A DNA stretch of 64,000 bases from Geoglobus sp. UBA235 (GCA_002494725.1 DACG01000010.1:9966-73965), one strand, 5' to 3'; shown: positions 50,642 through 60,809, counted from the stretch's first letter. Made by a program: numbers and translations. The notes: generated by a model not told the origin, from the sequence alone.

Positions 50642-52885
50642 GTGTTCAGACTTGTTGTCACGGGGAGGGTGCAGGGGGTCGGATTCAGGCCCTTTGTTTA
50701 CAGGCTTGCAAGATCAATGGGGCTCAGGGGTTATGTGAAGAATGTGGGAGATGGAACTGTCGAGATTGTAATTGACAGAAATCCCAGGGAGTTCATTACA
50801 AGGCTGAAAGGAGAAAAACCTGAAAAAGCCATCATAGAGAAAATTTTTGTTGGAAACACAGATGGAAATTACTCTGACTTCAGAATAGTTGAGAGTGGAG
50901 GATTGGCTGGACTTTTTTCACTTCCGCCTCCTGACTTTGCGGTATGTAAAAAATGCTCAGATGAGATCTTTGATGAGAGCAATAGGAGGTACATGTATCC
51001 GTTCACAACATGCACAGATTGCGGACAGAGGTTTTCGGTATCGATGAGACTTCCCTTTGACAGGGAGAACACAACTCTTGGAGACTTTCCTCTATGCCAG
51101 AAATGTCTTGAGGAATACATGAATCCTGAAGACAGAAGATATTTTGCCCAGTCAATAACCTGTCCTGTTTGCGGGCCGGACTACATGCTTCACCCATCGG
51201 AAAATAGGGGCGTGGATGCAATAAGAGAGGCTGCAAAGATGCTTGATGATGGGCAGATTCTGGCCATAAAGGGCATTGGGGGATTTCACATAGCATGCCT
51301 GACAGAGGATGAAACTGTGAGGAGGCTGAGAAAACTCCTGGGAAGGAAGCAGCAGCCTTTTGCGGTGATGGTCAGGGACATAAATGCAGCTGAAATGTAT
51401 GCTGAAGTTAACCATGCTGAGAGGAAAGAGCTTGAAAGCTATGCAAGGCCAATTGTTGTTCTCAAAAAGAAAAAAGAACTCAATCAGGTTGCACCTCTGC
51501 TTGACACGGTGGGACTAATGCTTCCGTACACTGCTCTCCACAGGATTCTCTTTCACTTTTTGAAGACAGATGCTCTTGTCATGACCTCCGCAAACCTTCC
51601 GGGAGAACCAATGGCCACAGAGTGGCCTGAAATAGAGTGTGATGCCATTTTACACCACAATCTGCGCATCCACAACAGGGTAGATGATTCGGTTGTGAAG
51701 GTGGTCGATTCAAGAAGGATGATCATCAGGAGATCGAGAGGGTTTGTGCCCCTCCCGATTGATGTTGATGTGAAGGGGGAGGCGATTGCTCTTGGAGCAG
51801 AGCTGTACAACTCAATTGGAATTCTGAAGGATGGAAAGGCCGTGCTTTCCCAGTACATAGGAAACACAGCAAACTTCAGAACATTCAGCAAATTCTTTAG
51901 AAAGGCAGTTGACTTCTGGATATCGTATCTCAATGCATCTCCGAGATTAATCCTCTGTGATGCCCACCCGCTCTACAACACCTCCATGCATGCATCTGAG
52001 CTCTCTGAAGATACGGGAGCTGAGGTGATGAGGGTTCAGCACCATCTGGCACATGCACTGTCTGTGATGGCTGAAAGGAAAATTGAAAGGGCTGTTGCAA
52101 TAACCGTGGATGGGGCGGGCTTTGGATTTGATAACACCATGTGGGGAGGAGAGGTGCTGGTTGTCAATCTGAAGGAGGGTATTTTTGAAAGGATTGGCAG
52201 AATTGAAAGGATAAAGCTTCTTGGAGGAGATCTTGCCGTAAAATACCCAATCAGAACACTCTTCTCGGTGATATATTCTGCAGAGAAAAGCTGGGAAATG
52301 CTTGAGAGGTACAGCGAATATCTCAGGGACAGCGAAAGCTTTGAGATCCTTGAAAAGCAGTACAACAGGGACTTAAACGTTGCCCTCGCATCATCTGCAG
52401 GCAGGTACATGGATGCAATATCTGCAATGCTTGAGCTGTGCTTCGAAAGGACCTATGAGGGTGAGCCTGCAATGAAGGTTGAGGCAGTTGCTAAGAAAGG
52501 GAATCAGATATACGAACCTGAAATTCACAGCAGTCACGAGCTCAGAACATTTTCATTTGATGGGAGTGAAGTCAGGAAAGGTGATGTTATGGTCATAGAA
52601 TTTGGCCATGTTTTCTCGGACTCTCTCAGGAGATACCTTTCCGGGGAGTCAAAAGGAATTGTTGCCTGGAGGTTAATAGACTATCTTGCAGCATCATTTG
52701 CCGAGATTGCAGGGGATCATGATCTCCCTGTTGTTGTGAGCGGAGGAGTTGCATTCAACACACACTTCTCGGATTCTCTTGGCAGGAGATTGAGGTATGA
52801 GACCAATGAGCTTGTGGCTGCAGGAGACAATGGAATCGCTCTGGGGCAGCTTTACTGGTTAAAGCATCTGGAGGTGTCCGGATGA
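50642..52885 (+). CDS. hypF: carbamoyltransferase HypF
   Basis: Makes the cyanide ligands from carbamoyl phosphate, passing carbamoyl to HypE. It has 747 residues from GTG 50642 (ATG 50603 is an alternative). Domains in order: acylphosphatase (VTGRVQGVGFRPF), two zinc-finger-like pairs (CKKCSDE...CTDCGQRF and CQKCLEE...CPVCGP), a YrdC-like domain, and a Kae1-like carbamoyltransferase domain with HHLAHALS. hypE follows with a 4-bp overlap. Confidence 0.95.
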   Translation: MFRLVVTGRVQGVGFRPFVYRLARSMGLRGYVKNVGDGTVEIVIDRNPREFITRLKGEKPEKAIIEKIFVGNTDGNYSDFRIVESGGLAGLFSLPPPDFAVCKKCSDEIFDESNRRYMYPFTTCTDCGQRFSVSMRLPFDRENTTLGDFPLCQKCLEEYMNPEDRRYFAQSITCPVCGPDYMLHPSENRGVDAIREAAKMLDDGQILAIKGIGGFHIACLTEDETVRRLRKLLGRKQQPFAVMVRDINAAEMYAEVNHAERKELESYARPIVVLKKKKELNQVAPLLDTVGLMLPYTALHRILFHFLKTDALVMTSANLPGEPMATEWPEIECDAILHHNLRIHNRVDDSVVKVVDSRRMIIRRSRGFVPLPIDVDVKGEAIALGAELYNSIGILKDGKAVLSQYIGNTANFRTFSKFFRKAVDFWISYLNASPRLILCDAHPLYNTSMHASELSEDTGAEVMRVQHHLAHALSVMAERKIERAVAITVDGAGFGFDNTMWGGEVLVVNLKEGIFERIGRIERIKLLGGDLAVKYPIRTLFSVIYSAEKSWEMLERYSEYLRDSESFEILEKQYNRDLNVALASSAGRYMDAISAMLELCFERTYEGEPAMKVEAVAKKGNQIYEPEIHSSHELRTFSFDGSEVRKGDVMVIEFGHVFSDSLRRYLSGESKGIVAWRLIDYLAASFAEIAGDHDLPVVVSGGVAFNTHFSDSLGRRLRYETNELVAAGDNGIALGQLYWLKHLEVSG

Positions 52886-53913
52886 TAAGGAGGGAGGATG
52901 GAGCTGGAGGAAGGTACATGACAGAGTTTCTCAAAAGCAGAATTTTCAGGTACATCGAGTCAAGGGCCGGTGAGATAGCGCTGTCAGATATGGAGGACTC
53001 AGCTGACTTCGATGATAGCTATGTTCTCACAACAGACAGCTATACAGCATTTCCCCCTGTATTCAGAGGTGGGAGCATAGGAAGTCTTGCAGTCTTCGGC
53101 ACCTCAAATGATCTGGCAGTTATGGGAGCAATGCCGGCCTTCATGTCCTTAGCATTCATAATACAGGAGGGATTTGATGGGGACATCTTTTCAAGAATAA
53201 TGGAGGACATTGCAAATTCTGCAAAAATGCTCGAGTTGAAGATAATAACGGGTGACACGAAGGTTGTTGAGATGAATGCGGGGATATTTGTGAACACATC
53301 TGGCATAGGAGTGAGAAATCGGCATCTTGAGCAAAACCTTGATGTTGTCAGGGAATACAGGGACTATCCCTTCAGATGGGTCAGGGACTGCGGGTTGAGG
53401 AGCGGGGATGCGATAATTGTGAGTGGAAGCATAGGGGAGCATGGAATCGCAATGCTTCTCGAGAGAGAGGACTTGGGGTTTGAGATGGATGTTGAGAGCG
53501 ATGTTCGCCCTGTGTGGTTTGCTGTGAGAGATGCTATGGATGCAGGAGGGGTGGTTGCAATGAAGGATCCCACGAGAGGGGGAATTGCAGAAACCCTCAA
53601 TGAAATGTCAGAGAAGAGCAGAGTTGGTATTGTTGTGGAAGAAGAGCTGGTACCTGTCAGGGATGATGTGAGAGCTGTAAGCGATGCTCTCGGGCTTGAT
53701 GTGATGAGTCTCGCAAACGAAGGCAAGGTTGTTCTCGGAGTTATCCCGGAAATGGCAGATGACGTTCTGAAAGCACTGAGAAAACATGACAGAAATGCGG
53801 AGATTGTCGGTTACGCCACAGACAGATTCAGAGAGGTGATCGTGAGAACACCCATAGGAACGGAGAAAATTCTACCACCTCCAGCCCTTGATCCAGTTCC
53901 AAGGGTTTGCTGA
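52882..53913 (+). CDS. hypE: HypE, thiocyanate-forming maturation protein
   Basis: Dehydrates the carbamoyl group on its C-terminal Cys to a thiocyanate for the Fe site, 343 residues. The start ATG 52882 keeps the N-terminal DGAGGRYMTEF, which matches the family; ATG 52918 would delete it. The PurM-like core has ITGDTKVVEM and KDPTRGGIAETLNEM. The last residues are PRVC, with the essential terminal Cys. It is coupled to hypF. Confidence 0.96.
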   Translation: MIRREDGAGGRYMTEFLKSRIFRYIESRAGEIALSDMEDSADFDDSYVLTTDSYTAFPPVFRGGSIGSLAVFGTSNDLAVMGAMPAFMSLAFIIQEGFDGDIFSRIMEDIANSAKMLELKIITGDTKVVEMNAGIFVNTSGIGVRNRHLEQNLDVVREYRDYPFRWVRDCGLRSGDAIIVSGSIGEHGIAMLLEREDLGFEMDVESDVRPVWFAVRDAMDAGGVVAMKDPTRGGIAETLNEMSEKSRVGIVVEEELVPVRDDVRAVSDALGLDVMSLANEGKVVLGVIPEMADDVLKALRKHDRNAEIVGYATDRFREVIVRTPIGTEKILPPPALDPVPRVC

Positions 53914-53952
53914 TGGGTATATTTTTATTCTTTCAGAGTTTAGTGGTGGGAG

Positions 53953-54834
53953 ATGATAGCCTCAGCTCCGGGAAAGGTGATTGTCTTCGGTGAGCACTCT
54001 GTTGTTTACGGGAAGCATGCGGTGGTATCTGCAATAGATCTGAGATGCTATGCCAAGGCAGAGAAGAGATCAGGATTCAGGATAATATCCCAGTTCGGGG
54101 AGACGGGACTTGATTTTGACGGTCACCACTCATACATATCGCATGCAATCAGAAGATTTTCCGAAATACGAAAAATAGAAGGAGCCCTGATAGAAGTGAG
54201 GAGCAGTGTTCCTCCTGCAAGCGGGCTTGGAAGCTCTGCAAGTGTTACCGTTGCAGTTCTCGGGGCATTGAATGCAGAGTTTGATACAGATCTTTCGCAA
54301 GATGAGATTTTTGAGCTTGCAAGAAACGTTGAACTTGATGTTCAGGGAATAGGAAGTGGAACAGATCCCTTTGTTGTTACTTTCGGTGGAAGCTGGGTTA
54401 TTCCTGAAAAAAAGAGATTTGAAACCAGACTGAATTTTGATGTGGTAGATACCAAACAGAAATCTGTAACTTCCGAGATGGTCAGGAGGGTGAGAGAGCT
54501 GAAGGAAAGGTATCCTGATATTGTGAATCCGGTGCTGGATGCAATGGACAGCATTGCACTGAAAGGAGCAGAGGCCCTTGAAAAAAATGATGCTGAAAGG
54601 GTCTCTGAGCTCTTCAGAATGAACCAGAGCCTTCTGAGAGCAATAGGTGTGAGCACGCCTCTGATTGACAGGATAATCGCGGGAATTGAGGAGGAGGGAT
54701 ATGCTGCCAAGATTACAGGAGCAGGTGGAGGGGGGTGCATCATAACCACAGGAAGGGGAGACTTCAAAATAGGACTTTCAGGGGAGGGTGTGAGAGTTGA
54801 GGATTTTGAAGATTGGAGGGAGTCTGATAACTGA
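53953..54834 (+). CDS. mvk: mevalonate kinase
   Basis: Phosphorylates mevalonate in archaeal isoprenoid synthesis, 293 residues. GHMP family motifs are visible: SAPGKVIVFGEHSVVYG at the N-terminus, PPASGLGSSASVTVAVLGA in the ATP-binding loop, and ITGAGGGGCIITTG at the C-terminus. The isopentenyl phosphate kinase gene starts 38 bp before its end, so the two are tightly linked. Confidence 0.94.
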   Translation: MIASAPGKVIVFGEHSVVYGKHAVVSAIDLRCYAKAEKRSGFRIISQFGETGLDFDGHHSYISHAIRRFSEIRKIEGALIEVRSSVPPASGLGSSASVTVAVLGALNAEFDTDLSQDEIFELARNVELDVQGIGSGTDPFVVTFGGSWVIPEKKRFETRLNFDVVDTKQKSVTSEMVRRVRELKERYPDIVNPVLDAMDSIALKGAEALEKNDAERVSELFRMNQSLLRAIGVSTPLIDRIIAGIEEEGYAAKITGAGGGGCIITTGRGDFKIGLSGEGVRVEDFEDWRESDN

Positions 54835-55507
54835 AAAATCCGAGAATGCCTTTGAGGTAGCGAGGGAAGATGTTATAGAGAGGATGGCCGATCAGATAGA
54901 GGGCAGGCTGATTCTGGTTCACGGTGTTGGCAGCTTCGGGCATCCTCACGTTAAGAAATTTGGTCTCACACCGCATGGAATATCAAAAACCCATCTTGCA
55001 TGTCTGAAGATAAACAACATGTTCTGCGTGGCATTGACAGAGAGAGGTCTGAATCCGGTTCCGATTCATCCACTTGAGTTCTTTCATCAGCCTGATTTTG
55101 ATCTTGTCAGGGAGCTGGTTGATCAGGGTTTCATCCCTGTCATGCACGGGGATGTGGTCTATGAAAACGGAAGGTTCAGGGTGATAAGCGGGGATGAGAT
55201 TGTCAGAATATTCGCTGAGAGGTTTGATGTTGAGGCCGTGGGCTTTGCATCCGACACCCAGATCATTGTAGATGGGAAGGCAGTGGACTTCATAGATGTT
55301 TCAGGGGCCGGTGATTTTCTTGAGAGGATTGGGGCTGCGGACGGGAAGCATGATGTTACAGGGGGAATGAGAGGCAAGCTCAGAGAGGCCATCAGAATAG
55401 CAGAGAAATGTGATGTTTACATCTTCAACGGGCTTGAGAGGAATGCCGTGAGAAATTTTCTGAAGGGAATGCATGTTGGAACAAGGGTTGGGAGAAAAAA
55501 TTTATAA
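54797..55507 (+). CDS. isopentenyl phosphate kinase
   Basis: Completes the archaeal mevalonate pathway by making isopentenyl diphosphate, 236 residues. TTG 54797 is the only usable start, since an in-frame stop lies 6 bp upstream; it gives MRILKIGGSLITEK, the family N-terminus. The amino-acid-kinase fold has VGSFGHPHVKKFGL with the catalytic His and SGDEIVRIFAERFDV. Overlap with mvk is 38 bp, and a stomatin-like gene follows 21 bp later. Confidence 0.92.
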   Translation: MRILKIGGSLITEKSENAFEVAREDVIERMADQIEGRLILVHGVGSFGHPHVKKFGLTPHGISKTHLACLKINNMFCVALTERGLNPVPIHPLEFFHQPDFDLVRELVDQGFIPVMHGDVVYENGRFRVISGDEIVRIFAERFDVEAVGFASDTQIIVDGKAVDFIDVSGAGDFLERIGAADGKHDVTGGMRGKLREAIRIAEKCDVYIFNGLERNAVRNFLKGMHVGTRVGRKNL

Positions 55508-55528
55508 CCAGTTAAATCACTTATTATC

Positions 55529-56293
55529 ATGGTAAATGAAATTTTAATCGGACTGGCAGTAGTTGTCCTGCTGTTCATACTGTCAGGACTCAAGATCGTC
55601 AAGGAATACGAGAGAGGTGTTATCTTCAGGCTTGGAAGGCTTGTGGGTGCAAGAGGGCCGGGACTGTTTTTCGTCATACCTCTCCTTGAGAGCATGCAGG
55701 TTGTGGATTTGAGAACTGTCACGTATGATGTCCCATCCCAGGAAGTCGTTACAAGGGACAACGTCACAGTCAGGGTCAATGCTGTGGTCTATTACAAGGT
55801 TCTCGAACCTGAGAAGGCTGTTACCGAGGTCTTCGATTACAGATTTGCAACCGCACAGATAGCCCAGACAACACTTAGAAGTGTTATAGGTCAGGCAGAT
55901 CTTGATGAGCTCCTTTCTGAAAGGGAAAAACTCAACATAAAGCTTCAGGAAATAATCGATGAGGCAACGAATCCATGGGGAATCAAAGTTTCAGCGGTCG
56001 AAATAAAGGATGTAGAGCTTCCAAAGGAGATGCAGAGAGCAATGGCAATGCAGGCAGAAGCTGAGAGGGAGAGAAGAGCGAAGATAATCAGAGCTGACGG
56101 AGAGTATCAGGCTGCAATGAAGCTAAAGGAGGCTGCTGAAATACTTGCACAGAGCAGAAACGCACTCATGCTCAGGATCCTCCAGACCATGAGCGAGGTA
56201 TCAAATTCAGAAAACACGACAGTCATATTCCCCGTTCCACTTGAGATACTCGAATACTTTGCAAGAAGCAGCAGAGGTGAGGAAAAAGAATAA
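55529..56293 (+). CDS. SPFH/stomatin-like protein (slipin)
   Basis: A 254-residue membrane-associated scaffold. One N-terminal hydrophobic segment (about 5-23) is followed by the SPFH domain (KEYERGVIFRLGRLVGARGPG, LRTVTYDVPSQEVVTRDNV), and a helical C-terminus (RAMAMQAEAERERRAKIIRA) forms oligomers. No NfeD partner gene is adjacent, although slipins often have one. Confidence 0.92.
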   Translation: MVNEILIGLAVVVLLFILSGLKIVKEYERGVIFRLGRLVGARGPGLFFVIPLLESMQVVDLRTVTYDVPSQEVVTRDNVTVRVNAVVYYKVLEPEKAVTEVFDYRFATAQIAQTTLRSVIGQADLDELLSEREKLNIKLQEIIDEATNPWGIKVSAVEIKDVELPKEMQRAMAMQAEAERERRAKIIRADGEYQAAMKLKEAAEILAQSRNALMLRILQTMSEVSNSENTTVIFPVPLEILEYFARSSRGEEKE

Positions 56294-56361
56294 AATTTTC
56301 CTTTGTCAATTTTTGATTGAAATTTTTCTAAACGAGAGTTCCGTCAGAGTCCTTCAGAAAG

Positions 56362-56745
56362 CTATTTCTCGAGCACATGTCTTTCAGGAACATAGCAGTA
56401 CATCACTCCTTCCAGAACTGTTTTATCCGTGTATGCCCTCACCTCCACCTCCACCTTTTTTCCATTCCTTCTTCTAATTTCACCCTCGGCAAGGATTTCT
56501 TCCCCGGCTCTTACAGGAGCGGTGAACCTCACCTCAGCCCTGTAAAGCACAACGTTTGGATGATTCACGGCAAGCATTGCAGCAAAATCTGCACATCCGA
56601 ATGTGAAACCTCCATGAACAAGACCTCTCTCATCAACAGCCATTCTCTCATCTGTTCTCAGCCTTACCTTAGCATAACCATCTCGAATCTCAACAACCTC
56701 TCCAACAAGCTCATCGTTTGCGAGCCTGTGCGTTTTTGCCTCCAT
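56362..56745 (-). CDS. PaaI-like hotdog thioesterase
   Basis: A 127-residue single-hotdog-fold protein, a probable acyl-CoA thioesterase. The catalytic-loop signature is GLVHGGFTFGCADFAAMLAVN, with GGF after His and the Cys/Asp pair characteristic of PaaI-like enzymes. AEVRFTAPVRAGEEILAEGEI is typical of the strand-rich half. The substrate is unknown. It begins 9 bp upstream of the RND gene end, in the same direction. Confidence 0.82.
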   Translation of the reverse strand: MEAKTHRLANDELVGEVVEIRDGYAKVRLRTDERMAVDERGLVHGGFTFGCADFAAMLAVNHPNVVLYRAEVRFTAPVRAGEEILAEGEIRRRNGKKVEVEVRAYTDKTVLEGVMYCYVPERHVLEK

Positions 56746-58783
56746 ACGTCATGTTAGTCCTCTGTTTTTTTATTGTTTCTGCTGTTTCTTCTGTTTTTCC
56801 AGTTGCTGTTCAGGTTATCCGTCAGCACAAGAAATGCCGGGACAATCGTCAGAGCAGAGATAAGGCTGAGGAGAATCGCAATGAGGCTTACAGCTCCAAA
56901 ATCAGACATTATCGGGAATGGGGAGACAAGCATTGCAGCGAATCCACCTGCCATTGTAAGACCTGAGGTGAGGATTGGCTTCCCTATGCTGGTGACAGTT
57001 ATCTCGACAGCCCTTTCGGGAGAATGTCCATTTCTCCTTTCCTCAAAGTACCTCTCCATAACGTGGATTGAGAAGTCTATTCCGAGACCTATGGTCAGAG
57101 AGTTCAGACTTGCAGTTACAAGGGTTCTGGAGTAGCCGAGCACGTACATCAAGCCTCCTGTGACAACTATGGCAAATGTTATGGGGAGAACAGGAACAAT
57201 GGATTTTCTTGGACTTCTGTAAACGAACATCAGAAGGGTAAAAACCAGAGCATAGCTTGCTAAGGTCATCCTGTTCTGCCCGTTCACTATAAGATCTGCC
57301 ACAAACATCTTCAATACCACATCTCCTGTCAAGTAAAACGGGTATTCTATTCCGTAGAACTTTATCTCTCTGAAAACCCTTTCATACAGCTCTTTGAATT
57401 CAAGCCAGTCCATGGGTGTCACTGTGAAATAAATCGCATAGCTGTATCCCGAGAGGTATCTTCCGATTCTGTCAGGAGACATTTTTTCCATGCTCTTCTC
57501 AAGCTCTAAGTCACTTTCAGGGAGCTTTCCTGTGTTCATTGAGATCATGGTACCGAGAGAAGAATGTTCAACAATATTCTGTTCGGAATTCACTATGTAC
57601 TCTGCAAGTCCTTCAAACCTCTTTACTGTATCTGAATCTATTCCATCTGTCTGGAAAACTGCAATTATTCTGTCCTGACTTCCAACTAAGCTCTGGAGTT
57701 CGTTGAATTTTCTTATTGCTGGAAGGTCCTGGGGAATATACCTCATGAAGTCCGTTTCAAGAGGCACCTTTGAGTAACCGTAAAATCCAGTGGATGTTAT
57801 TATGAGTGCCGTGAGGAGCAGGGCTCTGTTATGCCTTGCAGAAACCAGAGCTGCAATATCAAGCGTTTTTTCCGTAACGGCAATTTTCGCCTCATCTCTC
57901 CTCTTTCTCTCTGTTCTGTCGGTGACAAGAAGCAATGCTGGCAGAAATGTTATGCTCAGCAGAAATGCAACAACAAGACCCACCGCTGAAACAAACCCGA
58001 ACCATCCCAGGGCAGGGACACCTGAAAACATCATCGAGAGAAATCCGATAACTGTTGTTATCATCGCAAGTGAAAGAGCCAGACCAACGCTCTTTACTGA
58101 ATTGACAGCGGAAATCACAGGATTGTTTCCCTTTCTCCTCTCCTCCTCATACCTCCCCATGAACTGGGCCGCATACTCTATGCTGAGACCTATGAGAATC
58201 GGGGCTATTGCATTTGTAACCTCCGTCAGGGGAATTCCAAAAACGGGCATGAGGCCGTAGGCTATTGAAAACGTGAGAATTGAAATGAGCAGAGGAAGAA
58301 GGAGATACCTTTTCAGCTCCACAACTCCTCTGAACACTATAACGAGAGTTACCACCATGAGTGCCAGTGCAACCATCCCCATTGTCCTCATGCTCCCTCC
58401 AATACTCTCACTGACCTGGTAACTTATCATGGGGTTTCCGGTTGCCTCAACCACAATACCCGGAGGCTTGTCGATTTCAGAAATTCTCTTTTCAACCTGC
58501 TTTGCAATGAACTCGTGCTGGCTTTCGTCTGCATTTACCTCAAACTCCATGAGCATCATAGACTTCTTGGGGAGGTAAAAGGCGGAGTATTCGTAAGCTA
58601 TCTGCCTGAGCAGGTTTTCATCTGCTGGAAGATATCCGAGAACGTTTACAACTGTGTGTGCAGGAGATTTTACCCTTCCAATTCCATCGACCTTTGAAAC
58701 CTCATCAGCCACCTTGAGAGCGAACTCGAATGTGTTGTAGTTCACAACATCATCGCCCTTTATGAACACGTAAACGCTTGCAA

Positions 58784-58792
58784 CCCCCCCCC
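58784..58792. repeat. C9/G9 homopolymer tract inside the RND gene
   Basis: Nine consecutive C on the plus strand fall within the RND coding region and put it out of frame. Homopolymers this long are rare elsewhere in the window. Slippage could switch the gene on and off. Confidence 0.7.
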
Positions 58793-58957
58793 GCCAAAAT
58801 TCTTGGAAAAAAGGACATACTGCTGGTACTCCTTGTAATCCTCACTGAAGTATGTGTCATATCCCTGGTTGAGCGAGATGTTCTGGCCTGATATCATGGA
58901 GAGTACAAAAATAACTGCAACTGCGAGAAGTATGACATACCTTCCTCTGACTACAAA

Positions 58958-58970
58958 GATGAGATGAGAT
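58958..58970. repeat. tandem GATGA repeat at the RND start
   Basis: Two full copies of GATGA plus GAT (58958-58970) cause the first frameshift of the RND gene, 13 to 25 bases after its ATG. Removing one 5-bp unit restores the frame. Confidence 0.7.
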
Positions 58971-58979
58971 CAAAAATTT

Positions 58980-60797
58980 TCATCTTCTCAGCCAGATGAT
59001 GGCTCCGATTATTCCAATTATTCCAATAATTGCCTCAAATCCAGGTATTGCCTGCTGTCTCTCGGTTATCTGTATCGGAAGCTTTACGGGCTCGCTTATT
59101 ACCCACTCTCCATTTGCATCCCTGTATTTGACCTCAAGGTTAAGGGCGTAGTTCTTTGGTGTCGCATCCTTGTCGGCCTTTATCCTGAAGGATATCTCCT
59201 TTTCCTCTCCGGGCTTCAGATCTCCGATGAATGACGAATCATCTGTCGTTGAGAATGGATCCACAACTGTTATTCTTGCTGTTGCATCCCTTATCTCATA
59301 TCCTCCGGCGTTTTTGATTTTAACAGTAACAACCCTCTCACCACCGGCAGGAATTGTGCCCTTCCCATCAATCTGAAATCTTATCTTCTCACCAACACTG
59401 ATGCCGATATCGAACTCCTCGCTAACCTCCTTTCCGTTAAGATCGTATGTAACTGTGAGCCTTCCCGGATACACCGTGTTCTCTGCATCATCTCCAGCCT
59501 TCACCTTGAACTTCATTTCAAATTCATTCCCGTCTCCTGCATAGAACTGCCCTGCAATTATGCTGAGAGGCAACTCCACCTCAAGCTTCCCCCTGACAGA
59601 TCTCAGCTCCACATCAGAGGAAAGTTTCACAGTCACATCTCCCTTGCTCCCTGCAAAGACCGTAGAATCAACCTCCTTAACCGTAATCTCTGGCCTGTCC
59701 CTTACATCAACACCGAATGATGCTGGGGAGGTTTGCTTGACATCTCCATCTGCAGTGTAGACTCCGCTTATCTGGAACGGATAGTATCCCCCGTTTTCCG
59801 CGTTCACATCCACTGCAAATGTGATGTTGATGGACTGGTTTGCCTTGAGGGTTCCGACATAAACGGAGCTCTGGGAGAGAACTGTCTGAAGCTGACTGGG
59901 GAGACTTACCTCAATATTCTGGATTCCAAGCATAGATAGCTGTGGATTCTGATTTATTATGCTGTTCAGAGCCTTGTTTATTGATTCTGTGTCCACTTTC
60001 TGAATTCCCTGAGGAACAAATCCTGATGGGACTGAGAGAACAACGAAAAGATTCTCAGCATCTCTTTTGCCCTCATTTTTTACTGTCAGGGTTAGCCTGC
60101 CCTTTCCTCCTGCGATAAGGTCTGATCTGACATCGGTAACATTGAGAACGACATCGGGTTTCTCAACAACGACCTTCAGGTTTATCTCCTGGGTTTTTTC
60201 CTTGAATTCAAACTTGAAGTATTCCAGATAGTAGCTCTGCTGGTATGTCTGAATCTGCTGGAAAGGGGTTGGCATCCAGATGCGTAATGTTGAGTTGTAG
60301 GTGTAGCTGTATATCTCCTGAGATGGCACCGGAGTGATGGATCCCTTTGATGAAAATGAAACATCATCGACAACATCGTATCTTATCTTCATCGTGATGT
60401 TATATTCTCCAGCATCAACACCACTTGCATCAACAACAAGCGGAATCTGAACCGGTTGAAAGGCTGGCAGAGCTGCAAAAAACACCTCAGGGGTCTTTAT
60501 CTTGAGCTCTTCGCTTTCGAATTTAACAGAGACGTTTACGGCTGTTGTAAGCATCTTGAGATAATCAGGATTCTGGGTGAGCAGTCTGAATTCATCAGCG
60601 CTATCATAGATCTGCCTCCAGAGCTTTGCAGTGTTCTGGATGACAACAACAAGACTGGTTTCCTTTCCGAGATCTATGTGGTTGTTCTGGGCGATGTATG
60701 CGGTGAAATAGGGTTTGTCATCATACAGCAGAGCTGAAGCAGAGCCTTGAAGAACTATCAGGGATACTGCCACGATGAACAGGAGTTTGATTCTCAC
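58980..60797 (-). CDS. secreted NEW3/S-layer-domain protein, membrane anchored
   Basis: A 605-residue extracellular protein from GTG 60797 (AGGTGA is 6 nt upstream; GTG 60806 is an alternative). The signal peptide ends near QGSASALL. Most of the chain is repeated beta-sandwich domains of the COG1361/NEW3-like kind (LTVTVKNEGKRDAENLFVVL, VTVKIKNAGGYEIRDATARI). The C-terminus is a membrane helix (GFEAIIGIIGIIGAIIW) plus Arg-Arg. It is coupled to the RND gene by ATGA, and such pairs occur together in archaea. It may present or stabilise the transporter at the S-layer. Confidence 0.85.
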   Translation of the reverse strand: MRIKLLFIVAVSLIVLQGSASALLYDDKPYFTAYIAQNNHIDLGKETSLVVVIQNTAKLWRQIYDSADEFRLLTQNPDYLKMLTTAVNVSVKFESEELKIKTPEVFFAALPAFQPVQIPLVVDASGVDAGEYNITMKIRYDVVDDVSFSSKGSITPVPSQEIYSYTYNSTLRIWMPTPFQQIQTYQQSYYLEYFKFEFKEKTQEINLKVVVEKPDVVLNVTDVRSDLIAGGKGRLTLTVKNEGKRDAENLFVVLSVPSGFVPQGIQKVDTESINKALNSIINQNPQLSMLGIQNIEVSLPSQLQTVLSQSSVYVGTLKANQSINITFAVDVNAENGGYYPFQISGVYTADGDVKQTSPASFGVDVRDRPEITVKEVDSTVFAGSKGDVTVKLSSDVELRSVRGKLEVELPLSIIAGQFYAGDGNEFEMKFKVKAGDDAENTVYPGRLTVTYDLNGKEVSEEFDIGISVGEKIRFQIDGKGTIPAGGERVVTVKIKNAGGYEIRDATARITVVDPFSTTDDSSFIGDLKPGEEKEISFRIKADKDATPKNYALNLEVKYRDANGEWVISEPVKLPIQITERQQAIPGFEAIIGIIGIIGAIIWLRR

Positions 60798-60809
60798 ATA
60801 TATCACCTG

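Larger units (their letters stand above)
56754..58983 (-). pseudogene. RND-superfamily (HAE3/MMPL-type) transporter, broken by two indels
   Basis: Probably exports hydrophobic compounds. The intact length would be about 743 residues with 12 membrane helices. ATG 58983 overlaps the upstream stop (ATGA), but the frame shifts after eight codons because a 5-bp unit (GATGA on the plus strand) is duplicated at 58958-58967; deleting one copy restores frame. A run of nine C at 58784-58792 (G9 in the coding strand) shifts it again; seven or ten would fit. The remaining 671 codons are open and show RND motifs (RYFEERRNGHSPERAV, LTSGLTMAGGFAAMLVSPFP). This could be a pseudogene, a phase-variable gene or a sequencing error. 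Confidence 0.75.

Noticed and set aside
48367..53913. hyp genes as a horizontally acquired island
   Set aside because: Gene style and overlaps resemble the rest of the window and no mobile element flanks them.
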